Shown: positions 1-6,070 of the stretch, one piece after another
How positions within the stretch are numbered: the stretch's first letter is position 1
How the letters are laid out: each line of letters begins with the position of its first letter
Source of the DNA: Clostridia bacterium
GTDB lineage: Bacteria > Bacillota > Clostridia > Christensenellales > CAG-138
DNA length: 6,775 bases
Reading direction: 5' to 3'
Assembly (NCBI GenBank): GCA_017435185.1
Contig: JAFSFN010000136.1
Span: 1 to 6,775 of the forward strand
Program-made: the position numbers and the translations under genes
Notes under the pieces: model-generated
The model's database searches: none
What the model was told of the DNA's origin: nothing
Seen by the model: the letters and a program-made list of their open reading frames with translations, nothing else

Positions 1-431
1 ATTGAGAATATGCCGCCTACTGAGCTTATGTTTATAACCAGTCCGCTTCTCCTTTGACGCATATGGGGGAGCACGGCATGAAGTGTGCGCAGAACACCTG
101 CATAGTTGGTATTCATCTGAGCTATGCCGTCTTCGCCCGTACACTCTTCTACTGCGCCTGAGATGCCCATGCCTGCACAATTTATAAGGATATCAATTCG
201 ACCTTCTTTAGTGAGTATGGATTTGACAGCGTTTTCGACTGATTCGGTATCGGTAACATCCATCTTGATCATGGAAACAGAACCGCCGCTTTCGTGCGTC
301 GTATTCTCGCCGCCGCGGCGCGAAGCACCGTAAACACGGAAACCGTTTTCGGCAAGAGTGTTTGCACAGGCTGCGCCTATGCCGGAGCTTGCTCCTGTAA
401 GCAGAACAATATCACCGTATGGGTTTTTCAT
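1..431 (-). CDS. Short-chain dehydrogenase/reductase (SDR), N-terminal 143 residues; C-terminus beyond window edge
   Basis: This is a classical SDR (adh_short family), a cytosolic NAD(P)-dependent oxidoreductase of unknown substrate. It opens MKNPYGDIVLLTGASSGIG, with the nucleotide-binding TGxxxGIG motif at residues 12-19. Two arginines (38-39) follow the second beta strand, which usually favours NADP(H). A DVT turn lies at 58-60, an NCAG variant of the NNAG motif at 84-87, the active-site Asn at about 109, and the catalytic-Ser region NISSVGG at 134-140 (probably S137). The YxxxK pair should follow but lies outside the window, so activity cannot be judged. The start is supported by GGAGG (438-442) six bases upstream; the ATG at 436 hits a stop after two codons. 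It sits 17 nt downstream of the DUF362 gene with no terminator between, so it is probably cotranscribed. The SDR family is secure; any narrower name such as FabG or hydroxysteroid dehydrogenase-like would be a guess. Confidence 0.9.
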   Translation of the reverse strand, partial: MKNPYGDIVLLTGASSGIGAACANTLAENGFRVYGASRRGGENTTHESGGSVSMIKMDVTDTESVENAVKSILTKEGRIDILINCAGMGISGAVEECTGEDGIAQMNTNYAGVLRTLHAVLPHMRQRRSGLVINISSVGGIFS

Positions 432-448
432 AGCATACCTCCGAGTTT

Positions 449-1594
449 TTATTTGCTGAGCATCCTTGCTATCACTGAACGGTGAACTGCCAGTGCGCCG
501 ACGGGGCAGAACTCCTGACAACAGAAGCAACGGATACACGTTTCTTTATTGATTATCGGCTTTTTATCTACCATAGTTATCGCTTTTGCAGGACAAGTTC
601 TAAAACATTCGCCGCATCCCACACATCTGTCGGGATATTTCAATACCGGACGATGATTCAAAAGCGTTTCTATAGTCTTGTTTAGGAGTTTCCCATGACT
701 TCGTATCTGAGTGACTTTGCGCGCAGGAACGGTTTTATAGTCGGAAACGACAAAGTTTTCAAGTTCTCCGTAAATGCAAAGTTCTTGTGTGCTTGAAGGA
801 ATGAGACCTCTTTTTACAGCGGCGGAAAGCGTGGGAACTTCTGCTGCACTGAGCCCCATTAGGTGTGCACCTGCAAGGTCGAGCGCATGGGGATTAACTG
901 AAGCGAGAAGTGCACCTATATATCGCGGAGTACCTGCAGTGGGACCATTGCCTTCCATGCCGTATACGGCGTCTGCGATACAGAGCGTGGGTTTGAAATA
1001 TTCAGCTAAATCAACGAGTATGTCTGCGAAATCCGAATGCTTGGGATAATGATAGTGATATTCGGGTTTGCGTGTGCCGGGAATAGCTCCGAACATATTT
1101 TTGCACGCACCCGAGAACGCCATCATGCCATGTGTTTTCAGTTTGCAGAAATCTATTATTGCATCTGCTTCGTCTAAATATTTTGTGTATTGAAACTGTT
1201 TCAAAAGCATTGCTTCGGGATAGTTTGCCTGCCCAACATCAAAATTGCGGTTGAGCACTACTCCGTCGTTTGCTTTTTCTATTGCCGTCATGCCTGTTGC
1301 CGAGTATATACGAGATACATACGGCAGAGTGAAAAGCCCACCCGGACTATCGCCTATTATCACCTGTGCTCCACGGCTTGTGAGCATCTTTGAAAGTGCT
1401 TCAACAAGTATGGGATGTGTTGTAGCGGCCGCCGAGGGAGATTTGAACATTACGAGATTAGCCTTTATGACTATCTTCATGCCTGATTTTACCCACGATA
1501 AGCCGCCGAAAGGCGCAAGTGCCGTTTCGAGTGCCGATAAAGCCTCCTTTAGGGAGTATTCTTTGCAGGGTACGACGGAAACATTCAGTTCCAT
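449..1594 (-). CDS. DUF362 domain protein with C-terminal two-cluster [4Fe-4S] ferredoxin domain
   Basis: A 381-residue soluble protein with no signal peptide or membrane segment. Residues about 1-300 match the DUF362 family: VIKANLV at 42-48, GDSPGG at 81-86, KLKTH at 151-155, CKNMFGAIPG at 164-173 and DAVYGMEGNGP at 208-218. Residues about 320-375 form a bacterial-type 2[4Fe-4S] ferredoxin module. Cluster-I cysteines are C324, C327, C330 and C334-Pro; cluster-II cysteines are C353, C356, C359 and C363-Pro. C358 is an additional cysteine beside C359. Such modules pass low-potential electrons, which fits an anaerobe; the reaction of the DUF362 part is not established and none is claimed. The start lies 7 nt after the bipA stop, and its ribosome binding site AGAGGA (1606-1611) lies within the end of bipA, suggesting translational coupling. 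The earlier ATG at 1605 gives only a three-codon frame. The SDR gene follows after 17 nt, making a redox partnership possible but unproven. Confidence 0.9.
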   Translation of the reverse strand: MELNVSVVPCKEYSLKEALSALETALAPFGGLSWVKSGMKIVIKANLVMFKSPSAAATTHPILVEALSKMLTSRGAQVIIGDSPGGLFTLPYVSRIYSATGMTAIEKANDGVVLNRNFDVGQANYPEAMLLKQFQYTKYLDEADAIIDFCKLKTHGMMAFSGACKNMFGAIPGTRKPEYHYHYPKHSDFADILVDLAEYFKPTLCIADAVYGMEGNGPTAGTPRYIGALLASVNPHALDLAGAHLMGLSAAEVPTLSAAVKRGLIPSSTQELCIYGELENFVVSDYKTVPARKVTQIRSHGKLLNKTIETLLNHRPVLKYPDRCVGCGECFRTCPAKAITMVDKKPIINKETCIRCFCCQEFCPVGALAVHRSVIARMLSK

Positions 1595-1601
1595 TAATAT
1601 A

Positions 1602-3431
1602 TCATTCCTCTGTATGATGCGCTGATTGCTTCATGCGAAGTTCTTTTCTTAATATGCGTTTACGCATTCGGATATTCTTCGGGGTCACCTCAACAAGTTC
1701 ATCATCTGCAATGAACTCGAGGCATTGTTCAAGGCTTAAAATCGTAGGAGGAGTGAGACGGAGTGCTTCATCAGAGCCTGAAGCACGCATGTTTGTAACA
1801 TGTTTCTTTTTGCATACATTAACGACTATATCTTCGTTGCGCGAACATTCGCCTACGACTTGACCTTCATATACGGGAACGCCGGGGCCGACAAATAATC
1901 TGCCTCGTTCTTGTGTGTTGAAAAGACCATATGATGAAGTGTCGCCTGTTTCGTGGCTTACAAGTGAGCCTCGTGTGCGTTCTTGGATATCGCCCTTGTA
2001 TGGCTCATAGCCACGGAAAATATGGCTCATTACGCCGTTGCCGCGAGTATCGGTCATTAATTCACTTCGATAACCCATGAGACCGCGTGCGGGAATTGCA
2101 AATATAAGGCGTGAACTGCCTTCTGCTTCGGATATCATGTCTAAAAGTTCTGCTTTGCGTGTGCCGAGCTTTTCCATGACAGCACCTACATATTCCTGAG
2201 GAACATCTATGGTGAGTTCTTCAATGGGCTCCAAGAGCTTGCCGTCATCACTCGTTTTCATGATAACCTTGGGACGAGATACGGCAAATTCATATTCCTG
2301 ACGGCGCATGGTCTCTATCAAAATTGACAAATGCAGTTCACCGCGGCCATTGACTTTGAACATATCGGTAGATGAAGTTTCCTCAATGCGCATGGAAACA
2401 TTTGTTTCTATCTCTTTGAAAAGTCTGTCACGCAAATTTCGTGAAGTGACATACTTTCCTTCACGGCCTGCGAAGGGACTGTCGTTGACCATAAACATCA
2501 TTGAAACGGTAGGTTCGTCTATCTGAATGAAAGGAAGCGGCTCGATATTTTCGCTGTCGCAGGCGGTCTCGCCGATTGCAAGGTCGCTTATTCCGACTAC
2601 GGCTACTATTTCGCCTGCTTGTGCTGATTCTATCTCAACACGCTTCAAACCTTCGTAGCGGTAGAGGCGTGATACTTTGACTGTACGCTCGTTATTGTCA
2701 CTGCCGCCGCAGATTGTTACATGTTCATTGCGTGAAATAGTACCGCGTACTATTCTGCCGATACCTATCCTGCCCAGATAATCATCATAATCTATTGCGG
2801 AGAAAAGCAGCTGTAAAGGACCGTTTTCGTCGCATTTGGGAGCAGGGACAGTATTGATTATGGTTTCAAAAATTGCATCCATATCATCTTTGATTTCGTC
2901 CATTTCCATACCTGAGCAGCCGTTTCGGGCTGAGGCATAAACAACGGGGAAATCCAGCTGTTCTGCGCTTGCACCGAGTTCCATGAACAATTCGAGCGTT
3001 TCATCAACAACTTCAATGGGGCGGGCACCGTCACGGTCAACCTTGTTCACGACGACAACGGGCGTTTTTGACAACTCGAGTGCCTTTCTCAAAACGAATC
3101 GAGTCTGCGGCATGCAGCCTTCAAACGCGTCAACGAGCAGAAGTACGCCGTCAACCATCTGCAGTATGCGTTCAACTTCGCCGCCAAAATCGGCGTGGCC
3201 CGGAGTGTCTACTATATTTATACGGTAGTCTTTATAGTTTACCGCCGTATTTTTTGACAGAATCGTTATTCCTCTTTCTCGTTCAAGGTCATTTGAGTCC
3301 ATGACTCTTTCCTGAACTTGTTCGTTTGCACGGAAAACACCGCTCTTTCTCAAAAGCTGGTCAACAAGAGTAGTCTTGCCGTGGTCAACATGTGCGATAA
3401 TGGCAATATTTCTTAATTTTTCGTTACTCAT
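1602..3431 (-). CDS. typA: Ribosome-associated translational GTPase BipA/TypA
   Basis: A 609-residue protein, full length for BipA/TypA, a GTPase of the EF-G/LepA group that binds ribosomes and is linked to ribosome assembly and stress or low-temperature growth in other bacteria. GTPase motifs are intact: P-loop AHVDHGKT at 13-20, RGITI at 53-57, DTPGH at 75-79 with the catalytic-type His79, NKVD at 129-132, and SAR near 167-169. A beta-barrel domain II follows (about 201-290), then EF-G III-like and V-like domains (about 305-385 and 400-480), then the BipA-specific C-terminal domain, recognised by KKKHVTNMRASGSDEA at 541-556. I chose MSNEKLRN at 3431 as the start because TCCTTCCT on the plus strand (AGGAAGGA in the mRNA, 3442-3449) lies 10 nt upstream and homologues begin here. 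The reading frame stays open to an ATG at 3476, but that lies upstream of the predicted transcription start. It is the first gene of the minus-strand operon. Confidence 0.97.
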   Translation of the reverse strand: MSNEKLRNIAIIAHVDHGKTTLVDQLLRKSGVFRANEQVQERVMDSNDLERERGITILSKNTAVNYKDYRINIVDTPGHADFGGEVERILQMVDGVLLLVDAFEGCMPQTRFVLRKALELSKTPVVVVNKVDRDGARPIEVVDETLELFMELGASAEQLDFPVVYASARNGCSGMEMDEIKDDMDAIFETIINTVPAPKCDENGPLQLLFSAIDYDDYLGRIGIGRIVRGTISRNEHVTICGGSDNNERTVKVSRLYRYEGLKRVEIESAQAGEIVAVVGISDLAIGETACDSENIEPLPFIQIDEPTVSMMFMVNDSPFAGREGKYVTSRNLRDRLFKEIETNVSMRIEETSSTDMFKVNGRGELHLSILIETMRRQEYEFAVSRPKVIMKTSDDGKLLEPIEELTIDVPQEYVGAVMEKLGTRKAELLDMISEAEGSSRLIFAIPARGLMGYRSELMTDTRGNGVMSHIFRGYEPYKGDIQERTRGSLVSHETGDTSSYGLFNTQERGRLFVGPGVPVYEGQVVGECSRNEDIVVNVCKKKHVTNMRASGSDEALRLTPPTILSLEQCLEFIADDELVEVTPKNIRMRKRILRKELRMKQSAHHTEE

Positions 3432-3441
3432 AAAAGTCCAT

Positions 3442-3449
3442 TCCTTCCT
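3442..3449 (-). promoter_or_regulatory. Ribosome binding site that fixes the bipA start
   Basis: The mRNA reads AGGAAGGA here, ten bases before the ATG at 3431. This favours the 609-residue BipA over the 15-residue longer form starting at 3476. An ATG at 3441, directly after the site, opens a five-codon frame (MDFYE) whose stop overlaps the first codons of bipA. It lies too close to the Shine-Dalgarno sequence to be a likely initiator. Confidence 0.7.
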
Positions 3450-3462
3450 AAAACAACTGCTA

Positions 3463-3491
3463 ATTATAGCACGCATTGCCGCATTTTACAA
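3463..3491 (-). promoter_or_regulatory. Sigma-A-type promoter of the bipA-DUF362-SDR operon
   Basis: Read on the minus strand, TTGTAA (3486-3491, four of six -35 consensus bases) is followed after exactly 17 bp by a perfect TATAAT (3463-3468). The -10 is preceded by TGC, so it is also an extended -10 (TGnTATAAT). Transcription should start near 3456, giving a leader of about 25 nt that just contains the bipA ribosome binding site. This leaves little room for leader-based regulation. It is the strongest promoter-like signal in the window. Confidence 0.75.
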
Positions 3492-3515
3492 ATACTATTG
3501 AAGAACTGCCGTGTT

Positions 3516-3521
3516 TATAAT
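3516..3521 (+). promoter_or_regulatory. Candidate -10 element (TATAAT) for the M23/G5 gene
   Basis: A perfect TATAAT lies 11 bp before the ATG at 3533. No convincing -35 hexamer exists at 16-18 bp: the 17-bp position reads TACTAT, and TTGAAG at 3498-3503 leaves only 12 bp. If it is used, transcription would begin around 3527-3529 and the mRNA would be almost leaderless for the ATG at 3533. The divergent bipA promoter lies immediately to the left in the same 101-bp gap. Confidence 0.4.
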
Positions 3522-3532
3522 AAAATAGTAAT

Positions 3533-4663
3533 ATGGAAAAGAATAACTTCAAAGAAAAAATGATCATGTATATATTGTCATCGGTGTTTGTCGTTGCCTG
3601 TCTTGTTGCAATGCTTGCAGTGCCTAAAATACTCAATGCACAAAGCAAGCCGCCTGTAGAGCCTGTATCTACACTTGAACCTACACAGGGTGCGATTGCC
3701 GTAATAACGGCACAGCCGCTCACACCGACGCCTGTTCAGGCGGCATTTGTGCAGACTGCGGTATTGGTGGACGGTGTGCAGGTAGGCGTTTTGGCGAGCA
3801 GAGAAGCGGCAGAATCCGTTGTGGAAGAAATCATTGAATATTATGAAGGCATGATAGTTGTAAGCGGCAATAATTCAATACAGACGGAATTGCTGTCGGA
3901 AATAACCTATGAAGACGCTCCAAACGAAAGCGGCATAGTCACTGCCGAGGCACTTGCGGTGCTTTTGACCTCTGCTGATTCACCTGCAAAGATAAAAGTA
4001 CAAAGTGTTGTAACAGAGAGTGTTCTTACAACGGTCAAACATACATATGAAATAATAAAGGATAAATATCTTGTAGAGGGTACACGCATTGTGGAATCCG
4101 TGGGAGAAGATGGGCAAAAGCAGAAAACAACTGTTACTATATATGAAAACGGCATGATAAAGGGTTCGCCTGAGGTGACTGAAGAACTCGTTAAGGAAGA
4201 AAAAAAGGGAATAATGCGTGTGGGAACTCAAGCGCTTGATATTGAGGCAAGGCCGAGCAACGATGAAGGCAAAAAGGGCAAGGACGCAGGCGAACTGAGT
4301 TTTGCAGCACCTGTTTCAGGCAGAATAATAGCTTCATTTGGTCAGCTTGACGGTGTTTTGCACCTTGGCCTTGATTACAGTGCAAACAGCGGTGCGGAGG
4401 TTAAGGCTTCGTGCAGCGGTAAAGTAGTCAGTGTGCTTGAAAGAGGCGGTTATGGCCTTACTGTGGAGATAGATCATGGCAATGGTTTCCTTACACGATA
4501 TGCTCATCTGAAAGAAGCGTCGGTGGTTATCGGAAAAATTGTGGAACAAGGTGAAAAGATCGGTATTGTCGGTGAAAAGGAAGATAACAGTGAAGGTGCA
4601 GCACTTCATTTTGAATTGCGAATAGACGGAGAAGCGTATAACCCACGTTATTACCTTGACTGA
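3533..4663 (+). CDS. Membrane-anchored G5 and M23 (LytM-like) domain protein, probably with altered active site
   Basis: A 376-residue envelope protein. A short cytoplasmic N-terminus precedes one hydrophobic segment (about 11-30), then a Pro/Thr-rich linker (37-70), so the bulk is extracytoplasmic. Residues about 75-148 resemble the N-terminal region of clostridial wall peptidases (LVDGVQVGVLASREAAESVV), 159-232 form a G5 domain, and 254-376 an M23 lysostaphin/LytM fold. M23 enzymes cut peptide cross-bridges in peptidoglycan using Zn bound by HxxxD and the second His of HxH. Here H277 and D281 (HLGLD), H325 (RYAHL) and H359 (ALHFE) are present, but residue 357, normally the first His of HxH, is Ala. 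The protein may therefore be catalytically weak or a scaffold, as in degenerate M23 proteins such as SpoIIQ. No Shine-Dalgarno sequence precedes 3533; ATGs at 3560 and 3566 are alternative starts that would still keep the membrane segment. murA follows in the same direction after 82 bp. Confidence 0.88.
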   Translation: MEKNNFKEKMIMYILSSVFVVACLVAMLAVPKILNAQSKPPVEPVSTLEPTQGAIAVITAQPLTPTPVQAAFVQTAVLVDGVQVGVLASREAAESVVEEIIEYYEGMIVVSGNNSIQTELLSEITYEDAPNESGIVTAEALAVLLTSADSPAKIKVQSVVTESVLTTVKHTYEIIKDKYLVEGTRIVESVGEDGQKQKTTVTIYENGMIKGSPEVTEELVKEEKKGIMRVGTQALDIEARPSNDEGKKGKDAGELSFAAPVSGRIIASFGQLDGVLHLGLDYSANSGAEVKASCSGKVVSVLERGGYGLTVEIDHGNGFLTRYAHLKEASVVIGKIVEQGEKIGIVGEKEDNSEGAALHFELRIDGEAYNPRYYLD

Positions 4664-4690
4664 TAAATCATATAAATGGTAAAATGAAAA

Positions 4691-4719
4691 TTGATTGTAA
4701 AAAAACAAAAACCTTTGAT
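4691..4719 (+). promoter_or_regulatory. Weak candidate promoter for murA
   Basis: In the AT-rich 82-bp gap between the M23 gene and murA, TTGATT (4691-4696) and TTTGAT (4714-4719) are 17 bp apart, each matching four of six consensus bases. TATATG at 4723-4728 is another possible -10. No terminator hairpin was found in the gap, so murA may equally be reached by read-through from the M23 gene. Confidence 0.25.
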
Positions 4720-4732
4720 TCATATATGTTTT

Positions 4733-4738
4733 AGGGAG
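4733..4738 (+). promoter_or_regulatory. Ribosome binding site of murA
   Basis: AGGGAG lies seven bases before the ATG at 4746, a near-ideal spacing. It confirms the MurA start, which also aligns with the usual MurA N-terminus (catalytic-site Lys at residue 22). Confidence 0.8.
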
Positions 4739-4745
4739 AGAATAA

Positions 4746-6017
4746 ATGGCACATTATGTGGTAAACGGCGGCAAACGCCTTGAGGGCGTGGTAACCATCG
4801 GCGGCGCAAAGAATGCGGCGCTTCCGATAATAACTGCCGCTGTACTGGCAGGAGAAAGATGTCGTATAGAAAATTTGCCTGCGATAGATGATGTTAAGAT
4901 TTTGTGCAAAATATTGCAAAAGATGGGTGCATCGGTCGAATTCACGCCTGATGGAGGCATGAATCTTGACCCGCGCGGTATTGATCCGCATAGGGGCGTT
5001 ACATTTGATATGGTAAGCTCGCTTCGTGCGTCTTACTATCTTTTGGGTGCACTTTTGGGCAGATACGGCTATGTAGAGCTTGCACAGCCGGGCGGTTGTT
5101 CGATAGGACAGCGTCCGATGGATTTGCATATAAAAGGCATGCGTGCGCTTGGTGCCGAAGTCAGTATGAGCAGAGGCAAGATAACTGCTAAAGCCGATAA
5201 ACTTGTCGGTTCTGATATATATCTCGATGTTGTCAGCGTTGGCGCAACGATAAATATAATGCTTGCGGCTGCTCGTGCGGAAGGTCAGACCATAATTTCC
5301 AATGCGGCAAAAGAACCCCATGTTGTCGATGTCGCAAACTTCCTAAACATGATGGGTGCATCAATAAAGGGTGCAGGTACAGATGTTATTCGTATAAACG
5401 GCAGACAGAAACTTCGCGGTTGTACATATGCCATAATTCCTGACCAGATTGAGGCGGGAACATATATGATAGCAGCGGCTGCAACCGGTGGCGATGTTAT
5501 AATAAGCAATGTAATACCCACTCATCTTGAAGCAATTTCTGCAAAACTTATGGAAAGCGGTGTTCGTGTTGTAGAAGGTGACGACGGTAAGGAGTTTTTC
5601 ATCCGTGTCACGGCTGATACAAGATTGCGAGCAGTCAATATAAGAACGATTCCTTATCCTGGTTTCCCCACGGATCTTCAGCAACCCATGATGGCGCTGC
5701 TTACTACGGCAAAGGGAAACAGCTTTATTGTTGAAAACATATTTGAAGACAGATTTAATCATGTTGCCGAGCTGGAACGCATGGGCGCAAATATAAAGCT
5801 CAACGGCAGAACGGCAATAGTTGAAGGTGTTGAACAACTCTACGGTGCTCCCATTTATGCAAGTGACCTGCGTGCAGGCGCAGCCTTGATAATTGCCGCT
5901 CTTATGGCAGATGGGGAAAGTGAGGTACACAATATCCGCTATATAGACCGCGGCTATGAACATCTCCAGGAAAAGCTGCGCGCTTTGGGTGCAGACATAG
6001 TCCGCGTTGAAGATTGA
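4746..6017 (+). CDS. murA: UDP-N-acetylglucosamine 1-carboxyvinyltransferase MurA, MurAB/MurZ-like type
   Basis: A 423-residue cytosolic enzyme that transfers enolpyruvate from PEP to UDP-GlcNAc, the first committed step of peptidoglycan synthesis. It spans the whole EPSP-synthase fold. Key residues are present: K22 and N23 in GGAKNAALP; C118 in GGCSIGQRP, matching the E. coli Cys115 that fosfomycin alkylates; R123 close by; D310 in YPGFPTD (E. coli Asp305 position); the DLRAGAAL segment at 374-381; and R402 in DRGYEHL (E. coli Arg397 position). A Cys rather than Asp in the loop predicts a fosfomycin-sensitive target. LRASYYLLGALLGR (93-106) and DVVSVGATINIMLAA (161-175) resemble the second Firmicute MurA (MurAB/MurZ) more than MurAA, as I recall those sequences, so a second murA may lie elsewhere in the genome. 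The gene ends at a shared hairpin terminator. The family call is certain; the subtype is inference. Confidence 0.98.
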   Translation: MAHYVVNGGKRLEGVVTIGGAKNAALPIITAAVLAGERCRIENLPAIDDVKILCKILQKMGASVEFTPDGGMNLDPRGIDPHRGVTFDMVSSLRASYYLLGALLGRYGYVELAQPGGCSIGQRPMDLHIKGMRALGAEVSMSRGKITAKADKLVGSDIYLDVVSVGATINIMLAAARAEGQTIISNAAKEPHVVDVANFLNMMGASIKGAGTDVIRINGRQKLRGCTYAIIPDQIEAGTYMIAAAATGGDVIISNVIPTHLEAISAKLMESGVRVVEGDDGKEFFIRVTADTRLRAVNIRTIPYPGFPTDLQQPMMALLTTAKGNSFIVENIFEDRFNHVAELERMGANIKLNGRTAIVEGVEQLYGAPIYASDLRAGAALIIAALMADGESEVHNIRYIDRGYEHLQEKLRALGADIVRVED

Positions 6018-6033
6018 AATTAAACTTTGATAT

Positions 6034-6067
6034 AAAAAGCTTTTCGTGTTTTGCGAAAATCTTTTTT
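6034..6067. terminator. Bidirectional hairpin terminator between convergent murA and the CAP gene
   Basis: AAAAAGCTTTTCG (6034-6046) pairs with CGAAAATCTTTTT (6054-6066) around a 7-base loop, giving 13 positions with a single C-T mismatch (6040 opposite 6060). The right arm ends in a run of six T (6062-6067) and the left arm starts with a run of five A, so an oligo-U end forms on either strand. It starts 16 bp after the murA stop and lies just beyond the CAP gene stop at 6071, so it can end both transcripts. The stem is AT-rich, with few G-C pairs. Confidence 0.75.
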
Positions 6068-6070
6068 GCA

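Noticed and set aside
1245..1625. Open frame of 126 codons on the plus strand opposite the DUF362 gene
   Set aside because: It is antisense to conserved DUF362 motifs, with no domain and no start signal.
3432..3476. BipA start at 3476, adding 15 residues
   Set aside because: That ATG lies upstream of the predicted transcript start and its codons would overlap the -10 box. The ATG at 3431 has a ribosome binding site and the normal family N-terminus.
3460..3723. Open frame of 87 codons on the minus strand opposite the N-terminus of the M23 gene
   Set aside because: It overlaps the bipA promoter and has no ribosome binding site. Its hydrophobic stretch simply mirrors the AT-rich membrane-segment coding on the other strand.
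4664..4745. Possible small RNA, riboswitch or attenuator in the gap before murA
   Set aside because: The gap is only 82 bp, AT-rich, and shows no stable stem or conserved aptamer-like segment; only a weak promoter and the murA ribosome binding site are visible.
4731..5321. Open frame of 196 codons on the minus strand opposite the murA start
   Set aside because: It is antisense to conserved MurA sequence, has low-complexity composition unlike its neighbours and no ribosome binding site or domain.
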